The position numbers and the translations under genes were made by a program. A DNA stretch of 64,000 nt. Source: Paenibacillus zeirhizosphaerae. Lineage in GTDB: Bacteria; Bacillota; Bacilli; Paenibacillales; Paenibacillaceae. Shown one piece after another: positions 25,286 through 33,469 of the stretch. The stretch covers positions 620,001 through 684,000 of the forward strand of contig NZ_JAPCKK010000016.1 in NCBI RefSeq assembly GCF_030705605.1. Direction: 5' to 3'. The notes under the pieces were generated by a model that worked only from the letters and a program-made list of their open reading frames with translations, had not been told where the DNA came from and did not search any database. Each line of letters begins with the position of its first letter. The stretch's first letter is position 1.

Positions 25286-26440
25286 TTATATATTTATTCT
25301 TATTTTCTTTTTCCATGACTCAAACCATTCAATAATAGGGATGCTTGGTTCTACCCCCAATTCCTCCCGCATGACATTCTCCAGCCTGCTGTATTGGAGC
25401 ATCACCTTATTGTTCATTTGCAGGCCAGCATAAATTTGCATTAATGCAAAATGAGATCTTTCCTCTTGAGGAAAGATGTCGCAAATCTTTAAGTAACAAT
25501 TTTCTGCTTCGCCGGTCATTCCTTGTTTTTCAAACCAGCTTGCAAGAGCAAATGCCGTTTGCAGCCACGATGTTTTCAGACGTTCACGTTCGCTCTCCAG
25601 CCACCAATAATCATATTCACCAAGGTAATCTCCTGTATATGTCTCGATCACTCTCAGATAGTCTCTTACAGTTTCTCCTGAAGGGGCGTCCAGCGAAGAT
25701 TGCATCCTTTTCCATTCATCAACATCCACAAGGACATTGTGCAATTGCAAAATGTAACCCTCCGCCACCGTTGCAAGTTTTAAGTAGTTCAGAAACGGCC
25801 GCAGCGTTTGTCTCACATGATACACTGTATTATACAATTGCCCATATACCCTATCCAGTTCATACTCCGGCCACAGCACCTCAATCAGCATCGATTTACG
25901 GACAGGCTGTCCGCGGTGCTGGAGCAAATACAGAAATAACTCCTGTGCCTTATTTGTACGCCACTGAAGCAGCTTATATTCGCCGGAGGAGCCTTCGATC
26001 ATCACCTGCCGGAACAGATTGATTCGAATGCCTGATGAAGATGAAGGCTCCACTGCCGCAACCTCCGTCTCAGGCTGGCTCCTCATACGGTTCCGAATTC
26101 GCTCAATCGTTTTGGCCAAACGCTGCACACTTACCGGCTTCACCACATAATCAAGCGCTTCCAATTCAAATGCCTGCACAGCATAATCATTAAACGCCGT
26201 GACAAACACGATGGATACCCCTGGCCTTTTTCTCTTAATTTCCTTGGCCAATTCGATTCCGTTCATTCCGGGCAGACCGATATCGAGAAAAATAACATCT
26301 ACCGGTGTATGCAATATCTCTGCCCTTCCCATCCGCACATCTGAGTATTTTCCCACGATTTCAATATTGGGAAGCTGCTTCAGTTGCCGTTCCAGAAACT
26401 CAACTGCAAGAATTTCATCATCGATAACTATTACTTTCAT
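25286..26440 (-). CDS. Response regulator with winged helix and bacterial transcriptional activator (BTAD) domain
   Basis: 384 residues. The receiver domain has IDDEILAVEFLERQL, the phospho-Asp in VIFLDIGLPGMNGIELAKEI and the Lys in LDYVVKPVSV. An OmpR-like winged helix follows (about 150-250; ELFLYLLQHRGQPVRKSMLI and LWPEYELDRVYGQLYNTVYH). The C-terminal TPR-like BTAD (LQLHNVLVDVDEWKRM to the end) is as in SARP regulators. This combination typically works with hybrid kinases of the type encoded at 17984. Its gene is 142 bp upstream of the adhesin gene, and direct repeats lie in front of the kinase gene, so it may control both. ATG start at 26440. Confidence 0.9.
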   Translation of the reverse strand: MKVIVIDDEILAVEFLERQLKQLPNIEIVGKYSDVRMGRAEILHTPVDVIFLDIGLPGMNGIELAKEIKRKRPGVSIVFVTAFNDYAVQAFELEALDYVVKPVSVQRLAKTIERIRNRMRSQPETEVAAVEPSSSSGIRINLFRQVMIEGSSGEYKLLQWRTNKAQELFLYLLQHRGQPVRKSMLIEVLWPEYELDRVYGQLYNTVYHVRQTLRPFLNYLKLATVAEGYILQLHNVLVDVDEWKRMQSSLDAPSGETVRDYLRVIETYTGDYLGEYDYWWLESERERLKTSWLQTAFALASWFEKQGMTGEAENCYLKICDIFPQEERSHFALMQIYAGLQMNNKVMLQYSRLENVMREELGVEPSIPIIEWFESWKKKIRINI

Positions 26441-26885
26441 AGATCCGTCTGCTCCCTACTGCTAATGATCGCTTTATTCAAAGAAGGCCACCCTCAATAG
26501 TATACAGACACTGGAAAAATTAAGGAGGATGTCGTTTCTCCTAAATCAACTGTTTGAATTTCCTATATATGATATTTATTTTCCTAAATGCACTGCATTC
26601 CTTCTCAATATACTATCTGGTTCACGTTTTGCCAATAGATTCGAAAGCGTAGCTAAAAATTACTTTAAAGATGCTGACTAAGGTCTTACGGCCAAAAACT
26701 CGATTCAAGTGGATCACCACAATATGTAGGAGTATGCTGCGCAATTAGAACTGCTTCGAACAAACGCAGCCGTCTTCCGAAGAAGAACGAACTGCGTTTG
26801 TTGATTTTATAGGTTAATATCTTCTGCCACCACGCCAGGCCTCAGCTACATGTGCTGTCTGGTTCCCGCATTCCTGGTCTCTGCC
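26441..26885. other. Gap with one hairpin element and no gene
   Basis: Apart from the 44-bp hairpin (26759-26802) nothing coding could be recognised. The left part must hold the promoter of the response regulator, but no clear pair of hexamers stands out. Short plus-strand frames around 26660-26755 look like noise. Confidence 0.4.
26759..26802. repeat. 44-bp hairpin element, copy 1
   Basis: AACAAACGCAG (26759-26769) and CTGCGTTTGTT (26792-26802) form a perfect 11-bp stem. A near-identical copy lies at 28536-28579, in the same orientation. The loops differ by a few bases (CGTCTTCCGAAGAAGAACG against CGTCTCCCAGAGAAGAACG). T-rich sequence follows on the plus strand. It may terminate the gene ending at 26886. 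Confidence 0.7.
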
Positions 26886-27791
26886 TCAGCTTTCGATTCT
26901 GTTAAAGTTCCGCAATGTTCTGAGAGCCTGTAAGGTAAGCACACCCTGCCATTCTCTCTTGGCCTCTGCCCATTCCTTTTCATATTGGTTCCAAGTCCAG
27001 TTGGGCTCCCACGAACCGTCCTCTGCCTGGTTATGGACAAGCTGGTCCAGCTCGGCAGGAATCACTTCTTCATACTTTTTATAAAAAGGAGACATAGGAG
27101 AATCCACCGCCTGAAGCGGAGTTGCGCCGTAACCTGTTCGCTCCCCGGTACGGATATCTACACACCGGTCCAGGAACAGCTCAAGTTGCTCAGCTATCCT
27201 GTTCCCCTGCTCACTATCCAATCTTTCCGCCAGGTGCAGATAACAGAACAGCTCGTGCATTTCAGACAAATCACTTTGATGCAGCAAGTATTCAAGGGCA
27301 TGATCAATTAATTCATTCAGATTCGTAAACTTGAATACAGACCGGTAATCAATAAAGAAAGCGATGATATCGGCATTAGGATTGCCCCAGTAGTCTCTGA
27401 ACATGCCATAACGCCACCAGATGGCTCTGGGATAACTTTCCGCTTGCTGTGGGATGATGTCCCAGCCTTTTAGCTCCGGATGGTATGTATCTTCAAGATA
27501 ACCTAATGCATTGAGGATCATCTCCGCGCGCAGCTCCGAAGGCTCTCCAGCCTGCAGAATCTCTAGTCCCCGTGTCGTTGCAAGAGCGGAGGAATCCGGG
27601 CAGCGAAGATCCGCTTCCAGCCCGTGTCCGAATCCGCCATCTTCATTCTGGTATGCTTGCAATTCTGTCAACACGTCATCAAAGGGACCCGTCTCAAATT
27701 CATATTCAAACAAGGCGCGCTCCAGCCTTCTGGCCCTATGCTTCATAAATGACGCTGCCCGCTCAAATCCGTTCCTGGTTAAAAGCTCCAT
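26886..27791 (-). CDS. Prenyltransferase/squalene-cyclase-like alpha/alpha-barrel protein
   Basis: 301 residues. It carries QW-like repeats: LQAYQNEDGGFGHGLEADLR near residue 50, QAEDGSWEPNWTWNQYEKEW near residue 265, and repeated helices between. This is the motif pattern of the alpha/alpha toroid found in prenyltransferases, terpene cyclases and some uncharacterised Firmicute proteins. The catalytic DXDD of squalene-hopene cyclases is not seen, so an enzymatic role is uncertain. It lies 22 bp downstream of the DinB/YfiT-like gene and is probably in the same transcript. Confidence 0.65.
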   Translation of the reverse strand: MELLTRNGFERAASFMKHRARRLERALFEYEFETGPFDDVLTELQAYQNEDGGFGHGLEADLRCPDSSALATTRGLEILQAGEPSELRAEMILNALGYLEDTYHPELKGWDIIPQQAESYPRAIWWRYGMFRDYWGNPNADIIAFFIDYRSVFKFTNLNELIDHALEYLLHQSDLSEMHELFCYLHLAERLDSEQGNRIAEQLELFLDRCVDIRTGERTGYGATPLQAVDSPMSPFYKKYEEVIPAELDQLVHNQAEDGSWEPNWTWNQYEKEWAEAKREWQGVLTLQALRTLRNFNRIES

Positions 27792-27812
27792 GATTAACCT
27801 CCTAATATTAGA

Positions 27813-28355
27813 TCAGGCTTTCCATCCTTCATGTTCGACCAATGAGCGAATCTGCGCCATATGATGTCTGCCGTGCCATGCGTATCTTTGCAGAGCGGTA
27901 TCCAGCGTCATACTGCCAAGCTGTTCATTTCTGAACGTCCTTTGATAGTCTTCCTCGCCCAGAGTATGGAGCAAGGCTGTAAAGCGGCCATGCACCGCTT
28001 CGATAAGCAGTAGAGAGGTTTTCGCTGCTTCAGTCGAATAGTCCTCCTGCTGAGCCCATAAATCCTGACGATAGCCGGAAATGACCGGGTTGTCTTCCGT
28101 CAATCCCCTTCTGAAACGGATATAGGCGTTCATATCATTGTCTGCCAAATGATGAATGACCTGCAACACGGTCCAGCCTCCCGGACGATAAGGTGTCCGC
28201 AGCTGACCAGGTGTCAGATCCTGTACAAGCTCCCGCAGAATGCGCGGCATCTCGGCTATTTCCTTTATATACGCCGCACGTTGTGCGGTATCAGGCGTCG
28301 GCACGGACTCAAATTTCCCAACAGGGTACCGCAGTTCATCGTCTGCTTGATTCAT
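27813..28355 (-). CDS. DinB/YfiT-like putative metal-dependent hydrolase
   Basis: About 180 residues from ATG at 28355, placed 7 bp after GGGAGG. It is a four-helix-bundle DinB-superfamily protein: RYPVGKFESVPTPDTAQRAA, then WTVLQVIHHLADNDMNAYIR, and RYAWHGRHHMAQIRSLVEH near the end. The His residues of VIHHL and HGRHH are the expected metal ligands. Bacillus YfiT is a putative Ni/Zn-dependent hydrolase; related proteins (BstA) transfer thiols. The substrate is unknown. Confidence 0.8.
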   Translation of the reverse strand: MNQADDELRYPVGKFESVPTPDTAQRAAYIKEIAEMPRILRELVQDLTPGQLRTPYRPGGWTVLQVIHHLADNDMNAYIRFRRGLTEDNPVISGYRQDLWAQQEDYSTEAAKTSLLLIEAVHGRFTALLHTLGEEDYQRTFRNEQLGSMTLDTALQRYAWHGRHHMAQIRSLVEHEGWKA

Positions 28356-28412
28356 ATCCATTCCTCCCAATTCGCAGTAATCAGCTCAGAACACCAGCTC
28401 ATAATCATGATG

Positions 28413-28535
28413 CTACCACACATCAAACAAATTGCCATCAGGGTCTTCGAGCACAAAAAATCTCCCCTACTTCCCTTCGTCTGCAATGTTCCCTACCTTT
28501 ACATTCTCCATGACTGCATAGGTAATCCCCCAGCG
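28413..28535 (-). pseudogene. C-terminal remnant of a VOC (glyoxalase/bleomycin resistance) protein
   Basis: On the minus strand the frame RWGITYAVMENVKVGNIADE is followed after two codons by an in-frame TAG and then GRFFVLEDPDGNLFDVW and a stop. The ending matches the last beta strand of VOC proteins, with Glu as metal ligand in FxxxEDPDGN. The TAG may replace TGG (W). The 5' part is missing: the remnant begins directly at the 44-bp hairpin element (28536), suggesting a deletion or insertion at this element. Confidence 0.65.
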
Positions 28536-28579
28536 AACAAACGCAGCCGTCTCCCAGAGAAGAACGAACTGCGTTTGTT
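28536..28579. repeat. 44-bp hairpin element, copy 2
   Basis: Same design as 26759-26802: AACAAACGCAG (28536-28546) and CTGCGTTTGTT (28569-28579). It lies just downstream of the GNAT gene ending at 28599 and borders the VOC remnant. Confidence 0.7.
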
Positions 28580-28598
28580 AATTTTATGCAAATGCAGC

Positions 28599-29126
28599 TC
28601 AACCGTGAAACTCATGCTCTAAAATAGAAAACAAGTAGGAATCATGATACTGGCCTTTAAACCACAAATGCTCGCGCAAATGTCCCTCCTGCTTCATGCC
28701 GATCCTTCTCATCACATTAGCGGATGCCACGTTCCCGGGCCGGCATGTTGCATAAATCCGGTGCAGATGATGCTCGGTGAACCCGAATTGCAGCATAGCC
28801 CTTGCTGCTTCGGCCGCATAGCCCCGGCCCCAGTAAGCGGGATGAAAGCAGTACCCGATCTCTCCGTTGGGTGTATTCAATACAAGCCCGCATCCTCCGA
28901 TAAGCTGTTCTTCCTCCTTGAGAATCACCGCTAATTCATAAGATAAGCGGGGGTTCTGCCCCTGTGCTGCAATCACCTGCTCTATATAATCCTTGGTCTG
29001 ATGTTCGGTATTCGGCCCCCACATCGTGTATCTACACACCGTCTCATTTGACGCATATTGATGTACACTTTTCCCATCATCCGGCACATAATCACGAATC
29101 AACAGTCTTGCCGTTTCCAAATGCAT
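28599..29126 (-). CDS. RimJ/RimL-type GNAT acetyltransferase
   Basis: About 175 residues from ATG at 29126, which has GAGGAGG 7 bp upstream; an in-frame ATG 21 bp earlier does not fit. It contains LETARLLIRDYVPDDGKSVH, IGGCGLVLN, GEIGYCFHPAYWGRGYAAEA (acetyl-CoA-binding loop RGYAAEA) and CRPGNVASANVMRRIGM, the standard RimJ/RimL ending (NxxSxxvmeKlGM). It probably acetylates a protein N-terminus or a small amine. Terminated by the hairpin at 28536. Confidence 0.88.
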   Translation of the reverse strand: MHLETARLLIRDYVPDDGKSVHQYASNETVCRYTMWGPNTEHQTKDYIEQVIAAQGQNPRLSYELAVILKEEEQLIGGCGLVLNTPNGEIGYCFHPAYWGRGYAAEAARAMLQFGFTEHHLHRIYATCRPGNVASANVMRRIGMKQEGHLREHLWFKGQYHDSYLFSILEHEFHG

Positions 29127-29281
29127 ACGGTACCTCCTCGTGTCCAATTAAGCTTTGCCAGTTCACAATCATTCTAGCAAAATGTAGAAAAATTGTCGCT
29201 TCTAAAATATACAGATTTGGCTCCATAAAACCGATATTACTAACACGTCGTGTTTTACACTAGATAAAAGGGGTCTTTTGT

Positions 29282-31273
29282 ATGAAATCACTAACCAGAA
29301 TGACGCTGCATAGGAAGCTGATGATTACTTTTTTGATCGTCATGTTGATTCCCGCCGTGATTGTAGGTACGTTATCCTATCATTCCTCGTCACGCAACTT
29401 TGAGCAGCAGCTATTGGACAACGCTCGCATCAATGTTGACACAGCTAACAAGATCGTTTCCCAACAGATTGGCAGCAAAATAGCAGATATCGATCAGTAT
29501 GCGCGGCTGATTGACTCTGAAGATGCCGCTAATCCGGAAGCCTCCGGCCTACGTGATAAATTGAAGCTTTACCTGGCTACTCATGAAGAAGTACAGAACA
29601 TCTTTCTTGGGACGGAAAATAAAACTATGGTACGGGCCCGTGAGGATGTCTCCAACGATGACTACGACCCGCGTGAGCGGCCCTGGTACCAGCAGGCAGT
29701 TGCACAGCCCGGACAGACGGTTATATCTGCAGTCACTATCGATTCGAAAAATAATCCGGTGATTTTCATCTCGCGTACCACTGCGGACGGCCGTGGCGTA
29801 TTGTCCTTGTCCCTCAATTTAACCAAGCTGCATGAAATGACCGATATTCAGGTAGGCAAGCATGGTTACGTCTTCATTATGGATCAGTCCAAGCATTACG
29901 TGGCTCATCCTACCGAAGAACTTGGAAAAGCAATTAGCACTGATTATGTAGAGAAACTGTTTGCCGCTGACAAAGGTACATTTCTGTATCAATACGACGG
30001 GCAGACAAAGCAGATGATTTTCTCAACCAATGAACTTACCGGCTGGAAAGTGGCAGGCAGCATGATGAACACTGAGATCAGCGACGCCGTCAAGCCGATC
30101 CGTAATACGACCCTGATCGTTATTATCGCTTCTATTCTTGTCATTGGGGTGCTGGCCACACTGCTGATTCATTCGCTGCTGAGACCACTGAAACGGCTGC
30201 AGCGGAATACCGAGCAGATCAGCGAAGGGGATTTGACGCTGCAGGTGGCGACAGCCGGCAATGATGAAATCGGGGAGCTGTCCCGCCATTTCCAGCAGAT
30301 GGTGGATAACCTTCGTTCCATGATTTCACAGGTGCAGGAGATGACTGAAAATCTGTCCTCCTCCTCCCAACAGCTGGCAGCCGGAGCGGAACAGACCACT
30401 TCAGCTATAGAGCATGTGACCATCGCCATGCAGGAGGTTGCGGTAGGCACAGAGAAGCAATTGGTCACGATTCGTGAAGGGGATCAGCGGATGCAGGAAA
30501 TGTCCGCCGAAGTGGATCATATTTCAGCATCCATGCAGCAGATGTCCGATATCGCCGCCGCTTCCATTACACTTGCAGATTCCGGAAGTGAAGCGATTGG
30601 AGAAGCCGTCGTGAAAATGGACAGCATCCAGACCACTGTATCGGAGCTGGATAGCGTCATTGAGGATCTGAATACACGTTCATCACACATTGGCAGTATT
30701 GTAGGCACCATCTCCGAAATTGCCAAGCAGACCAATCTGCTGTCATTGAATGCGTCCATTGAGGCTGCACGTGCAGGCGAGCATGGCCGTGGCTTCAGTG
30801 TTGTGGCGACAGAGGTCCGTAAATTGGCCGAGCTGTCCGCACAGTCCGCGCAGCAGATTACCGATTTGATTCACGACATCCAAAACGGTGTGGCAACAGC
30901 CACTGCCCGGATGGATGCGGCCAAGGCACGCGTTGGCGAAGGAATTACGGCCGTGGACATTTCTGGACGTTCCTTCTCCCGCATTCGCAGGTCGATCGGC
31001 AAATCGGCGCAGCAAATCGATTCCATTGCGGTGGCTGCCGCCGAACTCGCCCGGAATTCGGCTAATGTCGTTGATGCCATGGAAGAGGTTGGACGTCTTT
31101 CCCAAGAAACGGCGGGCAATTCGGAGACCGTGTCTGCTGCTGCGCAGCAGCAGTTGGCATCTATGGAGGAGATCGGCAGCTCCGCCGCAGATCTGACTCG
31201 GATGGCCGAGCAGCTCCAACTGCTGGTTGCACGGTTCAAGCTGCATGCTTCCAACGGTGAAGCTGGTCAATAA
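29282..31273 (+). CDS. Methyl-accepting chemotaxis protein with dCache sensor
   Basis: 663 residues. Membrane helix 1 is at about 13-34 ([20 protein letters not shown]). An extracellular double-Cache domain follows ([20 protein letters not shown], with TVDSK- and [20 protein letters not shown]-type motifs), membrane helix 2 at about 278-298, then HAMP ([20 protein letters not shown]). The cytoplasmic hairpin has the conserved tip [20 protein letters not shown] plus [19 protein letters not shown]. dCache domains usually sense amino acids, organic acids or other small molecules. It is monocistronic with its own terminator. Start ATG at 29282 with AAAAGGGG before it. Confidence 0.95.
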   Translation: MKSLTRMTLHRKLMITFLIVMLIPAVIVGTLSYHSSSRNFEQQLLDNARINVDTANKIVSQQIGSKIADIDQYARLIDSEDAANPEASGLRDKLKLYLATHEEVQNIFLGTENKTMVRAREDVSNDDYDPRERPWYQQAVAQPGQTVISAVTIDSKNNPVIFISRTTADGRGVLSLSLNLTKLHEMTDIQVGKHGYVFIMDQSKHYVAHPTEELGKAISTDYVEKLFAADKGTFLYQYDGQTKQMIFSTNELTGWKVAGSMMNTEISDAVKPIRNTTLIVIIASILVIGVLATLLIHSLLRPLKRLQRNTEQISEGDLTLQVATAGNDEIGELSRHFQQMVDNLRSMISQVQEMTENLSSSSQQLAAGAEQTTSAIEHVTIAMQEVAVGTEKQLVTIREGDQRMQEMSAEVDHISASMQQMSDIAAASITLADSGSEAIGEAVVKMDSIQTTVSELDSVIEDLNTRSSHIGSIVGTISEIAKQTNLLSLNASIEAARAGEHGRGFSVVATEVRKLAELSAQSAQQITDLIHDIQNGVATATARMDAAKARVGEGITAVDISGRSFSRIRRSIGKSAQQIDSIAVAAAELARNSANVVDAMEEVGRLSQETAGNSETVSAAAQQQLASMEEIGSSAADLTRMAEQLQLLVARFKLHASNGEAGQ

Positions 31274-31290
31274 TTACTATATCGCATATG

Positions 31291-31325
31291 AAAGCCGTCC
31301 TTCGATATCGTTGAAGGACGGCTTT
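31291..31325 (+). terminator. Terminator of the chemoreceptor gene
   Basis: AAAGCCGTCCTTC (31291-31303) and GAAGGACGGCTTT (31313-31325) are a perfect 13-bp stem, followed by TTTT. Confidence 0.95.
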
Positions 31326-31392
31326 TTGCATCAATATAATTTTGGTTTAAAATGAAATGAATATGTACGCAGCTTAAGGAGGTCCATAATGT

Positions 31393-32406
31393 ATGAAGTC
31401 TCATACCTCTGACCGTATTAAAATCCCGCCAGGTTTTTGGGCAGGATTACGCCAATTAGGGATTGCTGCCCACGACGTAGCTCGTAAAGCACGACTGCCG
31501 CTCACGATTATTACGGAGCCAGTAGTCACTCCTGCCCAATATTACGCCATCTGGCAGGCTTATTCCGATCTCATTGGTGATACTGCCCAAGGAATTATCA
31601 AGCTTGCTACCATCTTTGAAACAGCGCAGTATCCACCCGCTGTCTTGGCGACTTACCACGCCCGTGACTACCGCGACGCGCTCAACCGAATGGCCCGGTA
31701 CAAACGGCTGTGTCCCCCTGAAAGCTTACGGATCACCGAGGAGGGCGAGCACTGTACAATCGAACTGGAATGGCAGAATACCGGACAGCCCGGTCCGCCG
31801 GTGCTGGTGGGCATCACACTGGCATTTCTTCTGGAGCTTGGACGCCGGGGCACCGGGCAGCCTTTGACAGCACAGTTCGTCGAGTTTTCACACACCATGG
31901 GTAATGTACAGGCCCTTGAAGCTTACTTCGGCTGCCCTATTCGAATTGGTGCAAAATGTAACAGGTTGACGCTGCATCGAAGTGATCTGGACCGCCCCTT
32001 TGTCTCGTACAACGAAGAGTTGCTGGAGATTCTGAGTCCCGTTCTGGACAGAACGTTGGATGAACAGCAGCGAAGCCGCTCCATTACCCAGATGGTCAAA
32101 TGGATCATGAAACGCAGCCTCACAGCAGGGCGCCCCGATATTCAGGCTGTCGCGAAGGAGTTGAGGATGAGCGATCGTACCTTGCAGCGCCGACTTACTG
32201 ACGAGAATACGAGCTTCAAGCATCTGTTGACACAAGCCAGACATGAGCAGGCACGAGAGTACTTGGCAGACCCCTCGCTCGATATTAAAGAGGTGGCTTT
32301 CTTGCTTGGATATGAAGACCAGAACTCGTTCTACCGGGCCTTTCGCCTTTGGGAAGGTGAGACTCCTTCAAATTGGCGCAATTCTACAGAGAGCCAGCAC
32401 GACTGA
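31393..32406 (+). CDS. AraC-family regulator with Arabinose_bd-type N-terminus (OruR-like)
   Basis: 337 residues. The N-terminal half (VTPAQYYAIWQAYSDLIGDT, AVLATYHARDYRDALNRMAR) belongs to the AraC-type 'arabinose-binding domain' found in OruR/ArgR-like proteins, more usual in Proteobacteria. The C-terminal double helix-turn-helix has QAVAKELRMSDRTLQRRLTD and IKEVAFLLGYEDQNSFYRAF, matching the AraC signature. AAGGAGG (31376-31382) is better spaced to an out-of-frame ATG at 31389 than to the gene's ATG at 31393. The downstream SDR gene (115 bp away) is a probable target. Confidence 0.88.
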   Translation: MKSHTSDRIKIPPGFWAGLRQLGIAAHDVARKARLPLTIITEPVVTPAQYYAIWQAYSDLIGDTAQGIIKLATIFETAQYPPAVLATYHARDYRDALNRMARYKRLCPPESLRITEEGEHCTIELEWQNTGQPGPPVLVGITLAFLLELGRRGTGQPLTAQFVEFSHTMGNVQALEAYFGCPIRIGAKCNRLTLHRSDLDRPFVSYNEELLEILSPVLDRTLDEQQRSRSITQMVKWIMKRSLTAGRPDIQAVAKELRMSDRTLQRRLTDENTSFKHLLTQARHEQAREYLADPSLDIKEVAFLLGYEDQNSFYRAFRLWEGETPSNWRNSTESQHD

Positions 32407-32520
32407 GTTTTATAATTGGCGCGTTAAACAAGAACTTTGGCGCAGCATGCTAGTTACCGAACCATACGGACAAGATAATATAAATTACGATCCAGAACAG
32501 ATTAAAAGGAGCAAACTATT

Positions 32521-33315
32521 ATGGACATGGGATTAAACAATAAAACAGCTTTAGTTACGGGATCAACGAAAGGCATAGGTAAGGCAATTGCCATTGAACT
32601 TGCCAAAGAAGGTGTTCATGTACTCATTAATGGACGAAATTACGATGAGGTGGAACGCACTGTAAATGAAATCAAGTCAGATTTCCCAGCTACCTCTCCC
32701 CAAAACGCTACAGCCGATCTTGTAGATATTCAACAAAGAGAAGCTTTGTTCGAAAAATATCCCAATATTGATATTTTAGTAAACAATATGGGCATTTATG
32801 AAATTATGCAATATGAGGACATTGATGATGAAGTATGGGAAAAATACTTCCGTACCAATGTTCTGGCTGCAAATAGCTTATCTAAATTTTATTTACCTAA
32901 AATGTTGAAAAATGATTATGGGCGCATTATCTTTATTGCGAGTGAAGAAGCCATTATGCCTTCAGGACAAATGCCCCAGTATTGTATGACAAAATCCATG
33001 TTGTTATCATTGTCAAAGAGCTTGTCTAAATTGACTGTAGGGACAGAAGTTACCGTCAACACGATCATGCCGGGACCGACACTCTCTGAAAATGTGCAGC
33101 AAATTATTGAGAGTATGTACTCTGATGAAGGTATGACTTTTGCAGACAAAGAGAAAAAATTTATGACCACAAACCTGCCTCAATCTGAAATACAGCGGTT
33201 TATCAAGCCTATTGAAATCGGTAGGTTGGCTACATTTGTATGCAGTCCTTATGCATCTGCGTTTAAAGGTTCTCCAATCCGTATGGATGGAGGAATGGTA
33301 CCCACTATTTTTTAA
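32521..33315 (+). CDS. Short-chain dehydrogenase/reductase
   Basis: 264 residues. LVTGSTKGIGKAIAIELAKE holds the TGxxxGxG cofactor motif, LVNNMG the NNxG motif, and YCMTKSM the catalytic YxxxK; FIASEEA stands in place of the usual catalytic Ser strand (Ser present). The C-terminal part PIEIGRLATFVCSPYASAFK plus IRMDGG is typical of the family. The residues after the first beta strand (NGRNYDEVE) suggest NADPH. The substrate is unknown. The gene follows the AraC regulator on the same strand and is more AT-rich than its neighbours. AAAGGAGC precedes the ATG. Confidence 0.9.
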   Translation: MDMGLNNKTALVTGSTKGIGKAIAIELAKEGVHVLINGRNYDEVERTVNEIKSDFPATSPQNATADLVDIQQREALFEKYPNIDILVNNMGIYEIMQYEDIDDEVWEKYFRTNVLAANSLSKFYLPKMLKNDYGRIIFIASEEAIMPSGQMPQYCMTKSMLLSLSKSLSKLTVGTEVTVNTIMPGPTLSENVQQIIESMYSDEGMTFADKEKKFMTTNLPQSEIQRFIKPIEIGRLATFVCSPYASAFKGSPIRMDGGMVPTIF

Positions 33316-33343
33316 TTTTATGCTTACGGACTGCTCAATTAAC

Positions 33344-33382
33344 ATCAGCCTTGATCCTGGTGAATTCAGGACCAAGGCTGAT
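33344..33382 (+). terminator. Terminator of the SDR gene
   Basis: ATCAGCCTTG (33344-33353) and CAAGGCTGAT (33373-33382) pair perfectly, and an inner TCCTG/CAGGA extends the stem. A T-containing tail follows. Confidence 0.8.
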
Positions 33383-33469
33383 TAAATTTATTTCTATTTT
33401 TATACTCCCGCTTTAGCTGGGATCCGAATCATATCTTCACAGGTGTTCCCGTCCTAGACTGTATGCTGT

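Noticed and set aside
26620-26760. Possible transposase remnant in the gap before the cyclase-like gene
   Set aside because: Short plus-strand frames show no recognisable transposase motif and no terminal repeats apart from the 44-bp hairpin.
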